Shown piece by piece: positions 40,512 through 48,513 of a stretch of DNA of 63,541 nucleotides. Under the pieces are notes generated by a model. That model did no database searches, was not told the DNA's origin, and worked only from the letters and a program-made list of their open reading frames with translations. Position 1 is the stretch's first letter. Each line of letters opens with the position of its first letter. Source of the DNA: a virus; the IMG/VR virus record IMGVR_UViG_3300034062_004597, positions 1 to 63,541 of that record; one strand, written 5' to 3'. Made by a program: the position numbers and the translations under genes.

Positions 40512-40939
40512 TAAGAAAAACAGGAGAGAACGAAAGAAGAATTATTGAGCGACTTGCCAAAAAGATCGTCAATAATATTCAACGACAACAATCTTACAGG
40601 GATTTGCGAAAGCTGAATCCGGTAGATGATTTTGTATTTCAAGATAGTGCAAACACTGCGTTTGGCAGACCTATAACTGTGATACCTACTACCAGAACTC
40701 AAGTGGCTATTGTTGCAGGTACAGTCGCAGACGACAGCCCTGAAAAAGAAAAAGTTACATTACTTCTCGAAGACGAAATCATTGTTCGAGGTGGGCCAGA
40801 AATTCCAGTGAACAAGGTTGCTTACAATACAGATGTTATCAACGCACATGCCCCAATTTTCTTCGTAGAAGACCCTGACTTCGATGCAGCAATCGTAATT
40901 TCTCCAACAAACAGTGCCTATTTCTGGCATAATAACTGA
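40508..40939 (+). CDS. Hypothetical tail-tip protein, 143 aa
   Basis: Starts in the overlap ATGA. The N terminus is basic and helical (ENERRIIERLAKKIVNNIQR), the rest beta-rich (TRTQVAIVAGTVADDSPEKE). No recognised family; placement suggests a minor tail protein. Confidence 0.6.
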   Translation: MIRKTGENERRIIERLAKKIVNNIQRQQSYRDLRKLNPVDDFVFQDSANTAFGRPITVIPTTRTQVAIVAGTVADDSPEKEKVTLLLEDEIIVRGGPEIPVNKVAYNTDVINAHAPIFFVEDPDFDAAIVISPTNSAYFWHNN

Positions 40940-40941
40940 AA

Positions 40942-41298
40942 ATGAGCTATCAACACGCACAAGTAAAACAACTTTTCACAGGGGCAATCGGAATTACTCC
41001 TGTAGAAATATACACCGTTCCAGCAGACCAGCAGGCAATCGTGGGGTCATTCATCGTACACGTAAACCCTGATGCTGGGGCTACCGTCACGTTTGAGTTA
41101 TGGTTGGTTAAGGTAGGGGATGCTGGAGTGGACGACTCAAATAGGGTTATGAGGCGAGTACGAACTGTGGACACAGATGTTGAGTTGATTAGCAAGCCTT
41201 GGGTACTAGAAGAAGGACAAAGTTTGTACGCTAAGAGCAGCATCGAGGGTGGTGCAACTTTGGTAGTATCCGGTTCTACGGTGGTTAATGTCGTATAG
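40942..41298 (+). CDS. Hypothetical beta-rich tail protein, 118 aa
   Basis: Begins MSYQHAQVKQLFTGAIGITP, with alternating strands (GATVTFELWLVKVGDAGVDD, LYAKSSIEGGATLVVSGSTV). This looks like a small jelly-roll or fibre-tip domain of the kind found at the end of tail operons. It overlaps the helicase gene by 11 nt, so tail and replication genes may be co-transcribed. Confidence 0.6.
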   Translation: MSYQHAQVKQLFTGAIGITPVEIYTVPADQQAIVGSFIVHVNPDAGATVTFELWLVKVGDAGVDDSNRVMRRVRTVDTDVELISKPWVLEEGQSLYAKSSIEGGATLVVSGSTVVNVV

Positions 41299-42721
41299 GC
41301 TATCCATACGAGGAACTTACGCGAAACTAACAGGTGATCTTACGCTCGAAGAGCATATAAGACTCGCTGATAGCTTGGCATATTACCCTGGAGATAATCT
41401 TGGCGATTGTTTCCAGATGTACTCGAACGGAGTTTGCTACCGTGGTGTAGTAGATGATTTGCTAGTTCTCCTAAAGCGCGAAGGCATTGTACCAGAGATT
41501 GATGACTCCAGTACAAAGGTACGCAACCCTGACAAACACACATTCCTACGAGAAGATGTATTCCCAGAAAACCTAGAATCAGTTGATAAGATGTCCGAAG
41601 CGGGGTTTGGTGTGCTGGTTGCCCCTCCTGGCAGCGGTAAGACTGTGTGTATGGCTGGAATCACCTGTGCCTACGGTGTGAAGACGGCTATCGTTGTTCA
41701 GCAAAGAGAAGTCATGGATCAGGCTCTGGATGCCTTCAAGAACTTTACAGACATCAAAAATGTTGGAGTTCTCGGCAATGGTAAGAAAGACTTGCAAGAT
41801 GTTACAGTTGTAACGATCCAAACCTTGAACAAGAAACTCGGAGTCGATAAGGAGATAACCGATTGGTGGATGTCCGTGGAATGCGTAATCATTGATGAAT
41901 GCCATCACGGTGTGGCAGACAGCTATCTGAAGGCAATCCAACACGCAAAGGCTTCGAGATTCTTCCACGGCGTTACAGCTACATACCGAAGAGACTGTGA
42001 ACTTGACTACGCACTAAACAAGCTATTCGGCCCGGTGGTACACTCGATTCAGTACAAGACTCAAATTGACTTGGGAACCATTGTACCTACTACGTTCTTC
42101 TTTGATCCCGTGAAACCTAAGAACTACGGTTTCACATCAGATGGCTCCAACCAAAATAGATCACAAAACAAAAGACTGCAGGAAATGCAGCAAGTCTACA
42201 GGGACTACATTGTGAATGGATCAACTGGTAGGAATAAGCAGATATTGAAATTTGTGGAAGCGTGTCGAGAAAACAATCGAACGGTGGTTTGTGTGGTCAA
42301 GGTAATTGAACATGCCGAAGTGCTGGCGAAGATTATACCTGACTCAGTTATACTTCACGGAAAGACTCCAGCAAAGCTAAGGGAACAAATCTTAGATCAA
42401 CTGAAACATAGGGAGATAGATTGTGTCATCAGTACACTCTTCGATGAGGCTGTAAACATTCCTTCCTTGGATGCTGTGGCTCTTGTAGCTGGCGGTAAGA
42501 GTACAGTTAAGGCAGAGCAGCGACTTCGTGCAACCAGATCGTGTGACAAGGTTCTTCGCACGGGCAGGTATACTAAGACTAGAGGATTCGTGTATTACCC
42601 AATTGACCGTGCTGACTATTTGATCGGACATTCGACTTCGACAAAAGCATTCTACAAAGGAATCGCTGCCCAGCACCCCGATAATAAAGTGGTAGAATTA
42701 CCAGACACACACAACAGATGA
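41288..42721 (+). CDS. SF2 DNA helicase (UvsW/XPB-like)
   Basis: 477 aa. N-terminal 100 residues precede the RecA-like core: Walker A APPGSGKTVC, motif II IIDECHHG (DECH), motif III GVTATYRR, then the second domain with SVILHGKTPAKLRE and CVISTLFDEAVNIPSLDAVA. Motif VI reads EQRLRATRS rather than QxxGRxGR, as in the UvsW/RAD25-like branch. Such helicases remodel recombination intermediates and R-loops. First gene of the replication block. Confidence 0.85.
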   Translation: MSYRLSIRGTYAKLTGDLTLEEHIRLADSLAYYPGDNLGDCFQMYSNGVCYRGVVDDLLVLLKREGIVPEIDDSSTKVRNPDKHTFLREDVFPENLESVDKMSEAGFGVLVAPPGSGKTVCMAGITCAYGVKTAIVVQQREVMDQALDAFKNFTDIKNVGVLGNGKKDLQDVTVVTIQTLNKKLGVDKEITDWWMSVECVIIDECHHGVADSYLKAIQHAKASRFFHGVTATYRRDCELDYALNKLFGPVVHSIQYKTQIDLGTIVPTTFFFDPVKPKNYGFTSDGSNQNRSQNKRLQEMQQVYRDYIVNGSTGRNKQILKFVEACRENNRTVVCVVKVIEHAEVLAKIIPDSVILHGKTPAKLREQILDQLKHREIDCVISTLFDEAVNIPSLDAVALVAGGKSTVKAEQRLRATRSCDKVLRTGRYTKTRGFVYYPIDRADYLIGHSTSTKAFYKGIAAQHPDNKVVELPDTHNR

Positions 42722-43116
42722 AATTAAACTCTAAATCAGTTTTCGCAAGATGGTACGCATGGTACAGTGGCTCCACTGGTATTCCGATGGACAACTTGAT
42801 GCGTGGGAGTGTTGCTGCTAGGTACAAGACCTTCAACACAAAAGTCCTAATCATCAAAAGTGCATACGGATACGACAACACTGATCTGTACCATTTGATA
42901 GATTATCACTACATTGTTAATCCGCTTGGAGTTAAAGAACCTAAGCAGATGGGCAACCTAGAACTTCTGATGTATGCGGCTAGACCTTTCGAGGAGTGGA
43001 AGAAGCAGAACAAGACTCTGATCGAGATGTATGGAATTTCCGAAACACTCAGAAAGTTAAATGAAGCAACGTCATTGGATGAGGACTACGCCAAGCTGTT
43101 AGCGGAGATTTCCTAG
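42718..43116 (+). CDS. Hypothetical protein, 132 aa
   Basis: Overlaps the helicase stop by 4 nt and the loader-like gene by one base, so it is embedded in the replication operon. It begins MKLNSKSVFARWYAWYSGST and has a helical C-terminal half (NLELLMYAARPFEEWKKQNK). No family recognised; position suggests a replication accessory factor. Confidence 0.6.
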   Translation: MKLNSKSVFARWYAWYSGSTGIPMDNLMRGSVAARYKTFNTKVLIIKSAYGYDNTDLYHLIDYHYIVNPLGVKEPKQMGNLELLMYAARPFEEWKKQNKTLIEMYGISETLRKLNEATSLDEDYAKLLAEIS

Positions 43117-43865
43117 TGTTTGATTCATGCGACCTCGAAGAGCTTCTTAGTGCTGAGCCAGAAGAAGTTAGGGAAGAGCTTTTCAACAAGATTAGTTTGG
43201 AGACTCTGCGGGAAGCTGATAAGCTGTGTGCAAGATGCTGTGAACTTTCTGACTCAGAAATGTTATGCTCTGGGATACGGTCAAGACTAAACAGGCAGAA
43301 ATGGGATTCTCTGAAGCAAGCCTATTTGTATCCATCGGCCTGCCACAAACGTAACCAGAAAGATGCTGCAGGCATGTTGAATGATAGACTTGCAACATCT
43401 GGAATACCTGCTAGCTTCTATCAAGAATGCCCACACTACGAAGCATTGTCGGTTGATCTTTCGTCTGGTATAATTTTAGCAGGAGAACGGAAGCCGTCAT
43501 TCCTGCAAGCAGAATTTAGCCTATCGAACACCAAATACATGTGGGGAGTAGCTGTACACGCCGTACGTGCAAACTACACGGTAAGGTACATCGTACCAAG
43601 TGTTCTGCTTGCATCTGGATATGTTTCAGACGAAGAGTTGAGCGGTATTACGGAAGGTTATGATTTATTGATATTGGATAGGGTTAACAGTGTTGATGGT
43701 AAGCCAACTCAGAAAGAAAAGTTGTTTAATGCTATCCTAGATAGGATCGCTGCCCGTAAGCCTGTAATTGCTACTCTGACCAGTGGTGCAACACAAACGC
43801 ACACTGGTTCAGAAGACTTGTTGGTTAAAGAAGTAGCAAGTTGGAGTTTGTTAAGGAATGATTGA
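43116..43865 (+). CDS. DnaC-like helicase loader with degenerate P-loop
   Basis: 249 aa, GTG start overlapping the upstream stop. The C-terminal half follows the DnaC/DnaI AAA+ plan: GIILAGE, then a helix ending VRANYTVRYIVPSVLLASG, Walker B-like YDLLILDRVN and ERIAARKPVIATLTSG-type sensor region (seen as DRIAARKPVIATLTSG). The expected GxxGxGKT is replaced by ERKPSFLQAEFS, so ATP binding is probably lost. N-terminal Cys residues (LCARCCELSD, EMLCSG) may bind zinc. It lies directly upstream of the DnaB-like gene, where loaders are found. Confidence 0.6.
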   Translation: MFDSCDLEELLSAEPEEVREELFNKISLETLREADKLCARCCELSDSEMLCSGIRSRLNRQKWDSLKQAYLYPSACHKRNQKDAAGMLNDRLATSGIPASFYQECPHYEALSVDLSSGIILAGERKPSFLQAEFSLSNTKYMWGVAVHAVRANYTVRYIVPSVLLASGYVSDEELSGITEGYDLLILDRVNSVDGKPTQKEKLFNAILDRIAARKPVIATLTSGATQTHTGSEDLLVKEVASWSLLRND

Positions 43866-45342
43866 AGAAAGCAAAGCCAGGTTACTATATCTTCTCATGC
43901 GAGTAAGTCCAGATTGCGACAGCACAATCGCGGCAAGAAAGATATTCGGAAGTGAAGTAAGCACGGTTTGGTTTGCTGACTATAGTTTTGACCGACAAGC
44001 ATTTGACGTTTCAAACGCTGCCTCTATTGTTTTCGATGTTTGCAAAGCGTACTTTGATGCTTTCGGTAGATTGGCAAGTCCTGAAATCATTAACCTTGAG
44101 GTGCAGAAACTTTCTGCGATTGACATTGTTAAGAAACAAAAGGTTAGCGATTTAATAGCTTTCATTATCGAGCTTGATGTAGCTCCAGACGAAGTTGACT
44201 ACCTGAAAATGCAGGTAAGGGAATCTTATACCAGGTCTTCTCTTACGCAGTTCAGTCAGAAGTTGCTGTCCAACATGGGAGATAGCCCTGTTGCCGCGCT
44301 GAAGCAAGCCACACGCGATATAATCCATCTAAGCACTTCGGTATCGAGCAACCACACTAAAGGCTCTGAAACGCTCTGGCTTGGCGACATGATCGACAAC
44401 TACCGGGCTAAGCTATTGGAGGGTAAACCATTCATCGAAAACATGGTTCCGTTTCCTTTCCAATCTTGGAATAGGACTCTTGGGGGTATGCGGCCTGGTG
44501 AGTTAGTTGTTCTTGCAGCAAGTCACAACGTTGGTAAGTCATTCTTACTCCACGAAATTGCTTGGTATGCGAGTCAAGCTGGATACGCTACTGTTTGCGC
44601 AGAATTAGAAATGCTTAACGGCCCATTGATGCAGCGATTAGCGTCTAGCATGAGCGGCGTACCGTCTAGGAAGATAGAAGCTATGGCACTCACGGAAGTT
44701 GAAATGAAACTTCTTGACGCATCAATGCTCAGAATTCGCGCTAGTGAACAATCGAAGAAGATGCTTTTCGTACAGAATAGCAGGTGTGCAACTCCTACAC
44801 TTCTTCGTGCTGAAATCGAGCAGGCATTCGGTGATGATTCTCCTCGGCTAGTGATGATTGACTACTTCGATAAGATGAGGCCAAGCAAGTCAAAGTTTAA
44901 TGACAGCACCGCTGCCCAGTCAGACCTGTGCGATGAACTCGTTGACAACATCGGCAAGTATTTTGAGGTTCCAGTTCTCACAGCAGTCCACTTGAATCGG
45001 CAGGATAAAGTACAATACCAATTCATGGACAGAAAGGCAGACATCATTTTGGTTGGTGAGTTCGACGATGCGCACCCGTACGTTCCGCCTAGCAACAAAG
45101 ATGATGACTGGATCGGTAGACCGGGTAAGCTGGACTGGAAGGTGACTCGAAACAGAAACGGTGTGAAGAGCAAAGAAATCGTATTGTCTCTGGCTATGGA
45201 GTTCGCAACGTCATCTGTTACAGAATGGTACGGAACTACTTCAGCGGCACCGATACCTTCCGCTGACAGAAAAGAAAGTAGTACAATATTTGGGTCAGTT
45301 GATCTGGAACCAAGTGACGATCATATTCAGTTTGAAGACTAA
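43858..45342 (+). CDS. Replicative DnaB-like helicase
   Basis: 494 aa. N-terminal helical domain (residues 1-150: ARLLYLLMRVSPDCDSTIAA), then the RecA-like motor: LGGMRPGELVVLAASHNVGK with P-loop ASHNVGKS, motif 1a YATVCAELEM, motif 2 PRLVMIDYFDKMR and motif 3 VPVLTAVHLNRQ. A C-terminal KVTRNRNGVKSKEIVLSL completes the DnaB pattern. It unwinds DNA ahead of the fork as a hexamer. It overlaps the loader-like gene by 8 nt and the primase zinc-domain gene by one base. Confidence 0.88.
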   Translation: MIEESKARLLYLLMRVSPDCDSTIAARKIFGSEVSTVWFADYSFDRQAFDVSNAASIVFDVCKAYFDAFGRLASPEIINLEVQKLSAIDIVKKQKVSDLIAFIIELDVAPDEVDYLKMQVRESYTRSSLTQFSQKLLSNMGDSPVAALKQATRDIIHLSTSVSSNHTKGSETLWLGDMIDNYRAKLLEGKPFIENMVPFPFQSWNRTLGGMRPGELVVLAASHNVGKSFLLHEIAWYASQAGYATVCAELEMLNGPLMQRLASSMSGVPSRKIEAMALTEVEMKLLDASMLRIRASEQSKKMLFVQNSRCATPTLLRAEIEQAFGDDSPRLVMIDYFDKMRPSKSKFNDSTAAQSDLCDELVDNIGKYFEVPVLTAVHLNRQDKVQYQFMDRKADIILVGEFDDAHPYVPPSNKDDDWIGRPGKLDWKVTRNRNGVKSKEIVLSLAMEFATSSVTEWYGTTSAAPIPSADRKESSTIFGSVDLEPSDDHIQFED

Positions 45343-45842
45343 TGCCATACGTTAAGAGAGACATTTTAGAAGTTTTTGAGAAGATACTTCCTGAAGTGGA
45401 ATTGGTATACAGTGAATCTGATAAACCATTTTACACAGGCAAGTGTCCATTTCACAATGACAGGAATCCAAGTTTTGTAATATTCCCGTTAACGCAGAAG
45501 TGGATTTGTTATTCTTGTCATCCTGAGTGGGGTGATGTAATTGATTTGGTTCGCACAAGATACGGTTGCGGATTTGTCGAAGCACAAAGAATAGCCTGCA
45601 CCGAAGTCGCTAATGAGACATTCCTGTTTCAGACTTTGATGGATACAGCAAGGAAAGCAGAGAAGCAATCAACACCATACAGTGAAAGCCATGTATTAGA
45701 AATTATTGATAGGATTAGAGATTTACAAAAGAAGAAGCCAAGGGTTCTACGGGACAACCTGGCAAAGTTTGACATTCTGTTTAAGCAGGGCGCATACATG
45801 ACCATTGAACAATTTATTAGGAAACTCGAAAATGATAATTGA
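45342..45842 (+). CDS. Primase zinc-binding half (CHC2 domain)
   Basis: 166 aa. The first 90 residues are the DnaG zinc domain: KCPFHNDRNPSFVIFP, then KWICYSCHPEWGDVIDLVR, giving Cys-His-Cys-Cys ligands. The rest is helical and unlike the RNA polymerase core. No TOPRIM domain is present; that half lies at 55529-56218. It probably recognises template trinucleotides for the separate catalytic subunit. Confidence 0.85.
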   Translation: MPYVKRDILEVFEKILPEVELVYSESDKPFYTGKCPFHNDRNPSFVIFPLTQKWICYSCHPEWGDVIDLVRTRYGCGFVEAQRIACTEVANETFLFQTLMDTARKAEKQSTPYSESHVLEIIDRIRDLQKKKPRVLRDNLAKFDILFKQGAYMTIEQFIRKLENDN

Positions 45843-47799
45843 TAGAAAATACACAGGATTCCCAGAAGGGAGAGAACTAAATGAGATGCAGGAACTATTG
45901 GTTCCGTACATCGAAGACAGCAGCTACAATCTGGTAATCGGATCACCAACGGGGAGCGGTAAGTCTACAGCACTAACCATGTTTGGACACCAGCACTTAG
46001 AGCGTGGCAAGTCAGTGGTGTATGTCGGTATCACTAAGGCACTTGTGGATGAGAAGCTGGAATCTGTTTCCGAGGAAGGACATCCCTGGGCTGAGTATCC
46101 TATGTTTACTTTGACTGGAGATTTTGTTCTGGATGATGCAGCCGTTAGAGAATTGCAGAAAGCAAAGATCATTATGGCTACACCTGAATCGCTTTTGGCT
46201 AGGTTGCGCAACCACACGTCTGACAAATCGAAATTCCTCGATAACATTGGCCTGGTAGTTTGGGATGAAATTCACTTGGTAGCTGAAGAAAGCCGTGGCG
46301 GTAACTACGAGATTGCTGTAGCAGAACTCGCAAGTCACTATCCAGAGATTCAACATGTTGCGTTATCTGGAACTATCCCAAACGCAAATGAATTTCAAGC
46401 ATGGTTCGATAACATTGGTAACAAACCTTGTAAGTTAATTCTCAGCGACTACCGAGCAGTTCCAGTTGAAACCAAGTTCGTAGTTTACTCTCCGCTCAGT
46501 GGTAAGGTCAACGATGTTGAATCTGCAAAGATCGTGGAGATTAAGAAGCTAGTGAGTTCTAAGCCCGATGAGAAGTGGATGATCTGTGTGTTTAAGAAAG
46601 CATTCGGTAAGGCTATCCATAAGGAACTACAAGAAGCTGGATACAACTTTGCCCTGCACAATGCTGACCTCGATAGAACAACCAGAAAGGATGTTGAGAG
46701 AGCGATCCGAAATAAGAGCTATGACGGTGTGATCTGCACACAGACGCTTATGACTGGTGTAAACATGCCAACACCCAATTTGATCTTGACGGCCCTAGAA
46801 GTCGCTCAGAAGCCCGTTCCGGTGTATACCTTGCACCAGGCAATGGGTAGAGCAGGTCGAAAAGGACTCGATGAAGCTGGCTACTGTTATCTGCTAACCA
46901 ACTCTGGTAACTACAACTTCCACAGGGATCGTCTAGCTCAAGGTGAACGAATTGTTTCTACATTGCACGAACCATCAATTCTGGCTACTCACTTCCTAGG
47001 AGCAATTCACATGGGTACGATCAAGCATGAGAATGATATTGAAGTGTGGTTTGAGAGGACATTCCTTTACGCACAGAATAGGATACTAAAGGTTGACGAC
47101 TTCAACGCTTCGGATGTTAGATCAAAGTTGTTACTTCACATGAGAGCTTGCGGCATGATTGGTGCTAAAGACCCTAAAGGTTGGTTGACTCTTACGAATC
47201 GTGGTAAAATCTCAGTACAGCAAATGGTAGACCCCTATCACTTTGCAGATATTTTGAAGAACTTTAAGACCTATCTATCACTTGCAAGTCCGACAGACGT
47301 TGATCTGGCTATGGCATTCTCGTGTTGCAGTGCGTACAGAGCTTCGTATATCGGTAAGGATCAGAAGAGAAATGCTCCGCCTGAATTGGTTGGTAGATGC
47401 CCAGACGAATATCTTGCACACGCTTCTGCAACTTATGCCAGGTTAAAAGGTAAAGACCCGTTGTACTACTTCACAACAGCAAACTTCCAAGTGTGGCAAG
47501 ACTCCATGCGAATTGGCGAGGCAGTTGTGAGAGCTTCTAAGGAAAGCGAGAAGTGGTATGAGCAGGACGATTCCTTGCTGAGAGCTTTGTTCGTACGCAT
47601 TCAAATGAAACTTGGAATGAGCGAGGCTATCTTGAAGTCGCACAAACTGACTGCGAAGGAAGCCAAAAAGCTAGTAGCGGAAGGGTATAATACCATTGAA
47701 GCAGTGAAGGACAACAAATCAGAGGCCGCAAAGATACTTGGAAAATCAAGCACATCGAGTAGGTTAGCTGATCTTGGATTGCTTCTCGGAGACGAATGA
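45832..47799 (+). CDS. Ski2/Hel308-like DExH helicase
   Basis: 655 aa from ATG 45832, which overlaps the previous stop by 11 nt. Motifs: Q-motif-like MQELLVPY, Walker A IGSPTGSGKSTALTM, ATPESLLARL (Ib), VVWDEIHLVAEE (DEIH), ALSGTIPNANEF (III). The second domain has VICTQTLMTGVNMPTPNLIL (V) and HQAMGRAGRKGLDEAG (VI). A winged-helix/ratchet-like region and an HhH-type end (LTAKEAKKLVAEGYNTIEAV) fit the Hel308/Ski2 group. Likely acts on stalled forks or structured substrates. Confidence 0.85.
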   Translation: MIIDRKYTGFPEGRELNEMQELLVPYIEDSSYNLVIGSPTGSGKSTALTMFGHQHLERGKSVVYVGITKALVDEKLESVSEEGHPWAEYPMFTLTGDFVLDDAAVRELQKAKIIMATPESLLARLRNHTSDKSKFLDNIGLVVWDEIHLVAEESRGGNYEIAVAELASHYPEIQHVALSGTIPNANEFQAWFDNIGNKPCKLILSDYRAVPVETKFVVYSPLSGKVNDVESAKIVEIKKLVSSKPDEKWMICVFKKAFGKAIHKELQEAGYNFALHNADLDRTTRKDVERAIRNKSYDGVICTQTLMTGVNMPTPNLILTALEVAQKPVPVYTLHQAMGRAGRKGLDEAGYCYLLTNSGNYNFHRDRLAQGERIVSTLHEPSILATHFLGAIHMGTIKHENDIEVWFERTFLYAQNRILKVDDFNASDVRSKLLLHMRACGMIGAKDPKGWLTLTNRGKISVQQMVDPYHFADILKNFKTYLSLASPTDVDLAMAFSCCSAYRASYIGKDQKRNAPPELVGRCPDEYLAHASATYARLKGKDPLYYFTTANFQVWQDSMRIGEAVVRASKESEKWYEQDDSLLRALFVRIQMKLGMSEAILKSHKLTAKEAKKLVAEGYNTIEAVKDNKSEAAKILGKSSTSSRLADLGLLLGDE

Positions 47800-48512
47800 G
47801 TACGAATTACGATGTAGCTGAAGTTTTTGGACGGTACACAAGTCACCAGGATATTTCCGACGTTGACCTGAGACCTAAAGACTGGTTGATCCTGCCTGTA
47901 GAGGGTGAGGAGATGATTTGCTACGAAGCGCAAGACCATACCACGATTAACCCAGGGCAACCAAATACTACCGTGACTCGTTGTAAGTTGGTTCTGAGTA
48001 CCAATATCCATCACCAAATTGGAGACGTGCGAGATATTGTACGTGAAAAGTTTGGTGTGCCTATCATGGGTACGGTGGTTCGCTATGAAGATAGGCAGAC
48101 AAAGATTGATCCAATCACTGCTCAGGGAATGATTCCTTTTGAGATTGTAAAGCTGATCGGATCAAAACATGCTGGTAAGAACCGTGTGAGTTTCAGCGAA
48201 GCACATGCTCACTTGCAAACCATTCAGCTATTCAACAAATGCGAAGTAGGAAGCAAAGAATATTTAGAGCAGAAGTCAATGATTTCTTATGCTTTGAAAC
48301 ACGCCAAGAATACCCTGAAGAGTCATGGTGCTTGGATTCGATTGCAGGTTGGGGCTGTTCATAGACCTTCACACTCGCAGCTTGACGCTCCACAGACTTC
48401 ATCCCAAGATGTAAAAGTTGTTGATTACGAACGACTTTGTATGGGGGTGTACATGTTGCTAACTTCTGGTATATTTGGCAACGTGGTAGTAAAGAACATG
48501 CCAGAGAAGTAA
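47796..48512 (+). CDS. Hypothetical replication-module protein, 238 aa
   Basis: Overlaps the helicase stop by 4 nt and precedes the polymerase by one base. Beta-rich N-terminal half (DWLILPVEGEEMICYEAQDH) and helical C-terminal half (KSMISYALKHAKNTLKSHGA). No recognised motif. Genes in this place often encode polymerase partners or ssDNA-binding factors, but that is only a guess. Confidence 0.65.
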   Translation: MSTNYDVAEVFGRYTSHQDISDVDLRPKDWLILPVEGEEMICYEAQDHTTINPGQPNTTVTRCKLVLSTNIHHQIGDVRDIVREKFGVPIMGTVVRYEDRQTKIDPITAQGMIPFEIVKLIGSKHAGKNRVSFSEAHAHLQTIQLFNKCEVGSKEYLEQKSMISYALKHAKNTLKSHGAWIRLQVGAVHRPSHSQLDAPQTSSQDVKVVDYERLCMGVYMLLTSGIFGNVVVKNMPEK

Positions 48513-48513
48513 C

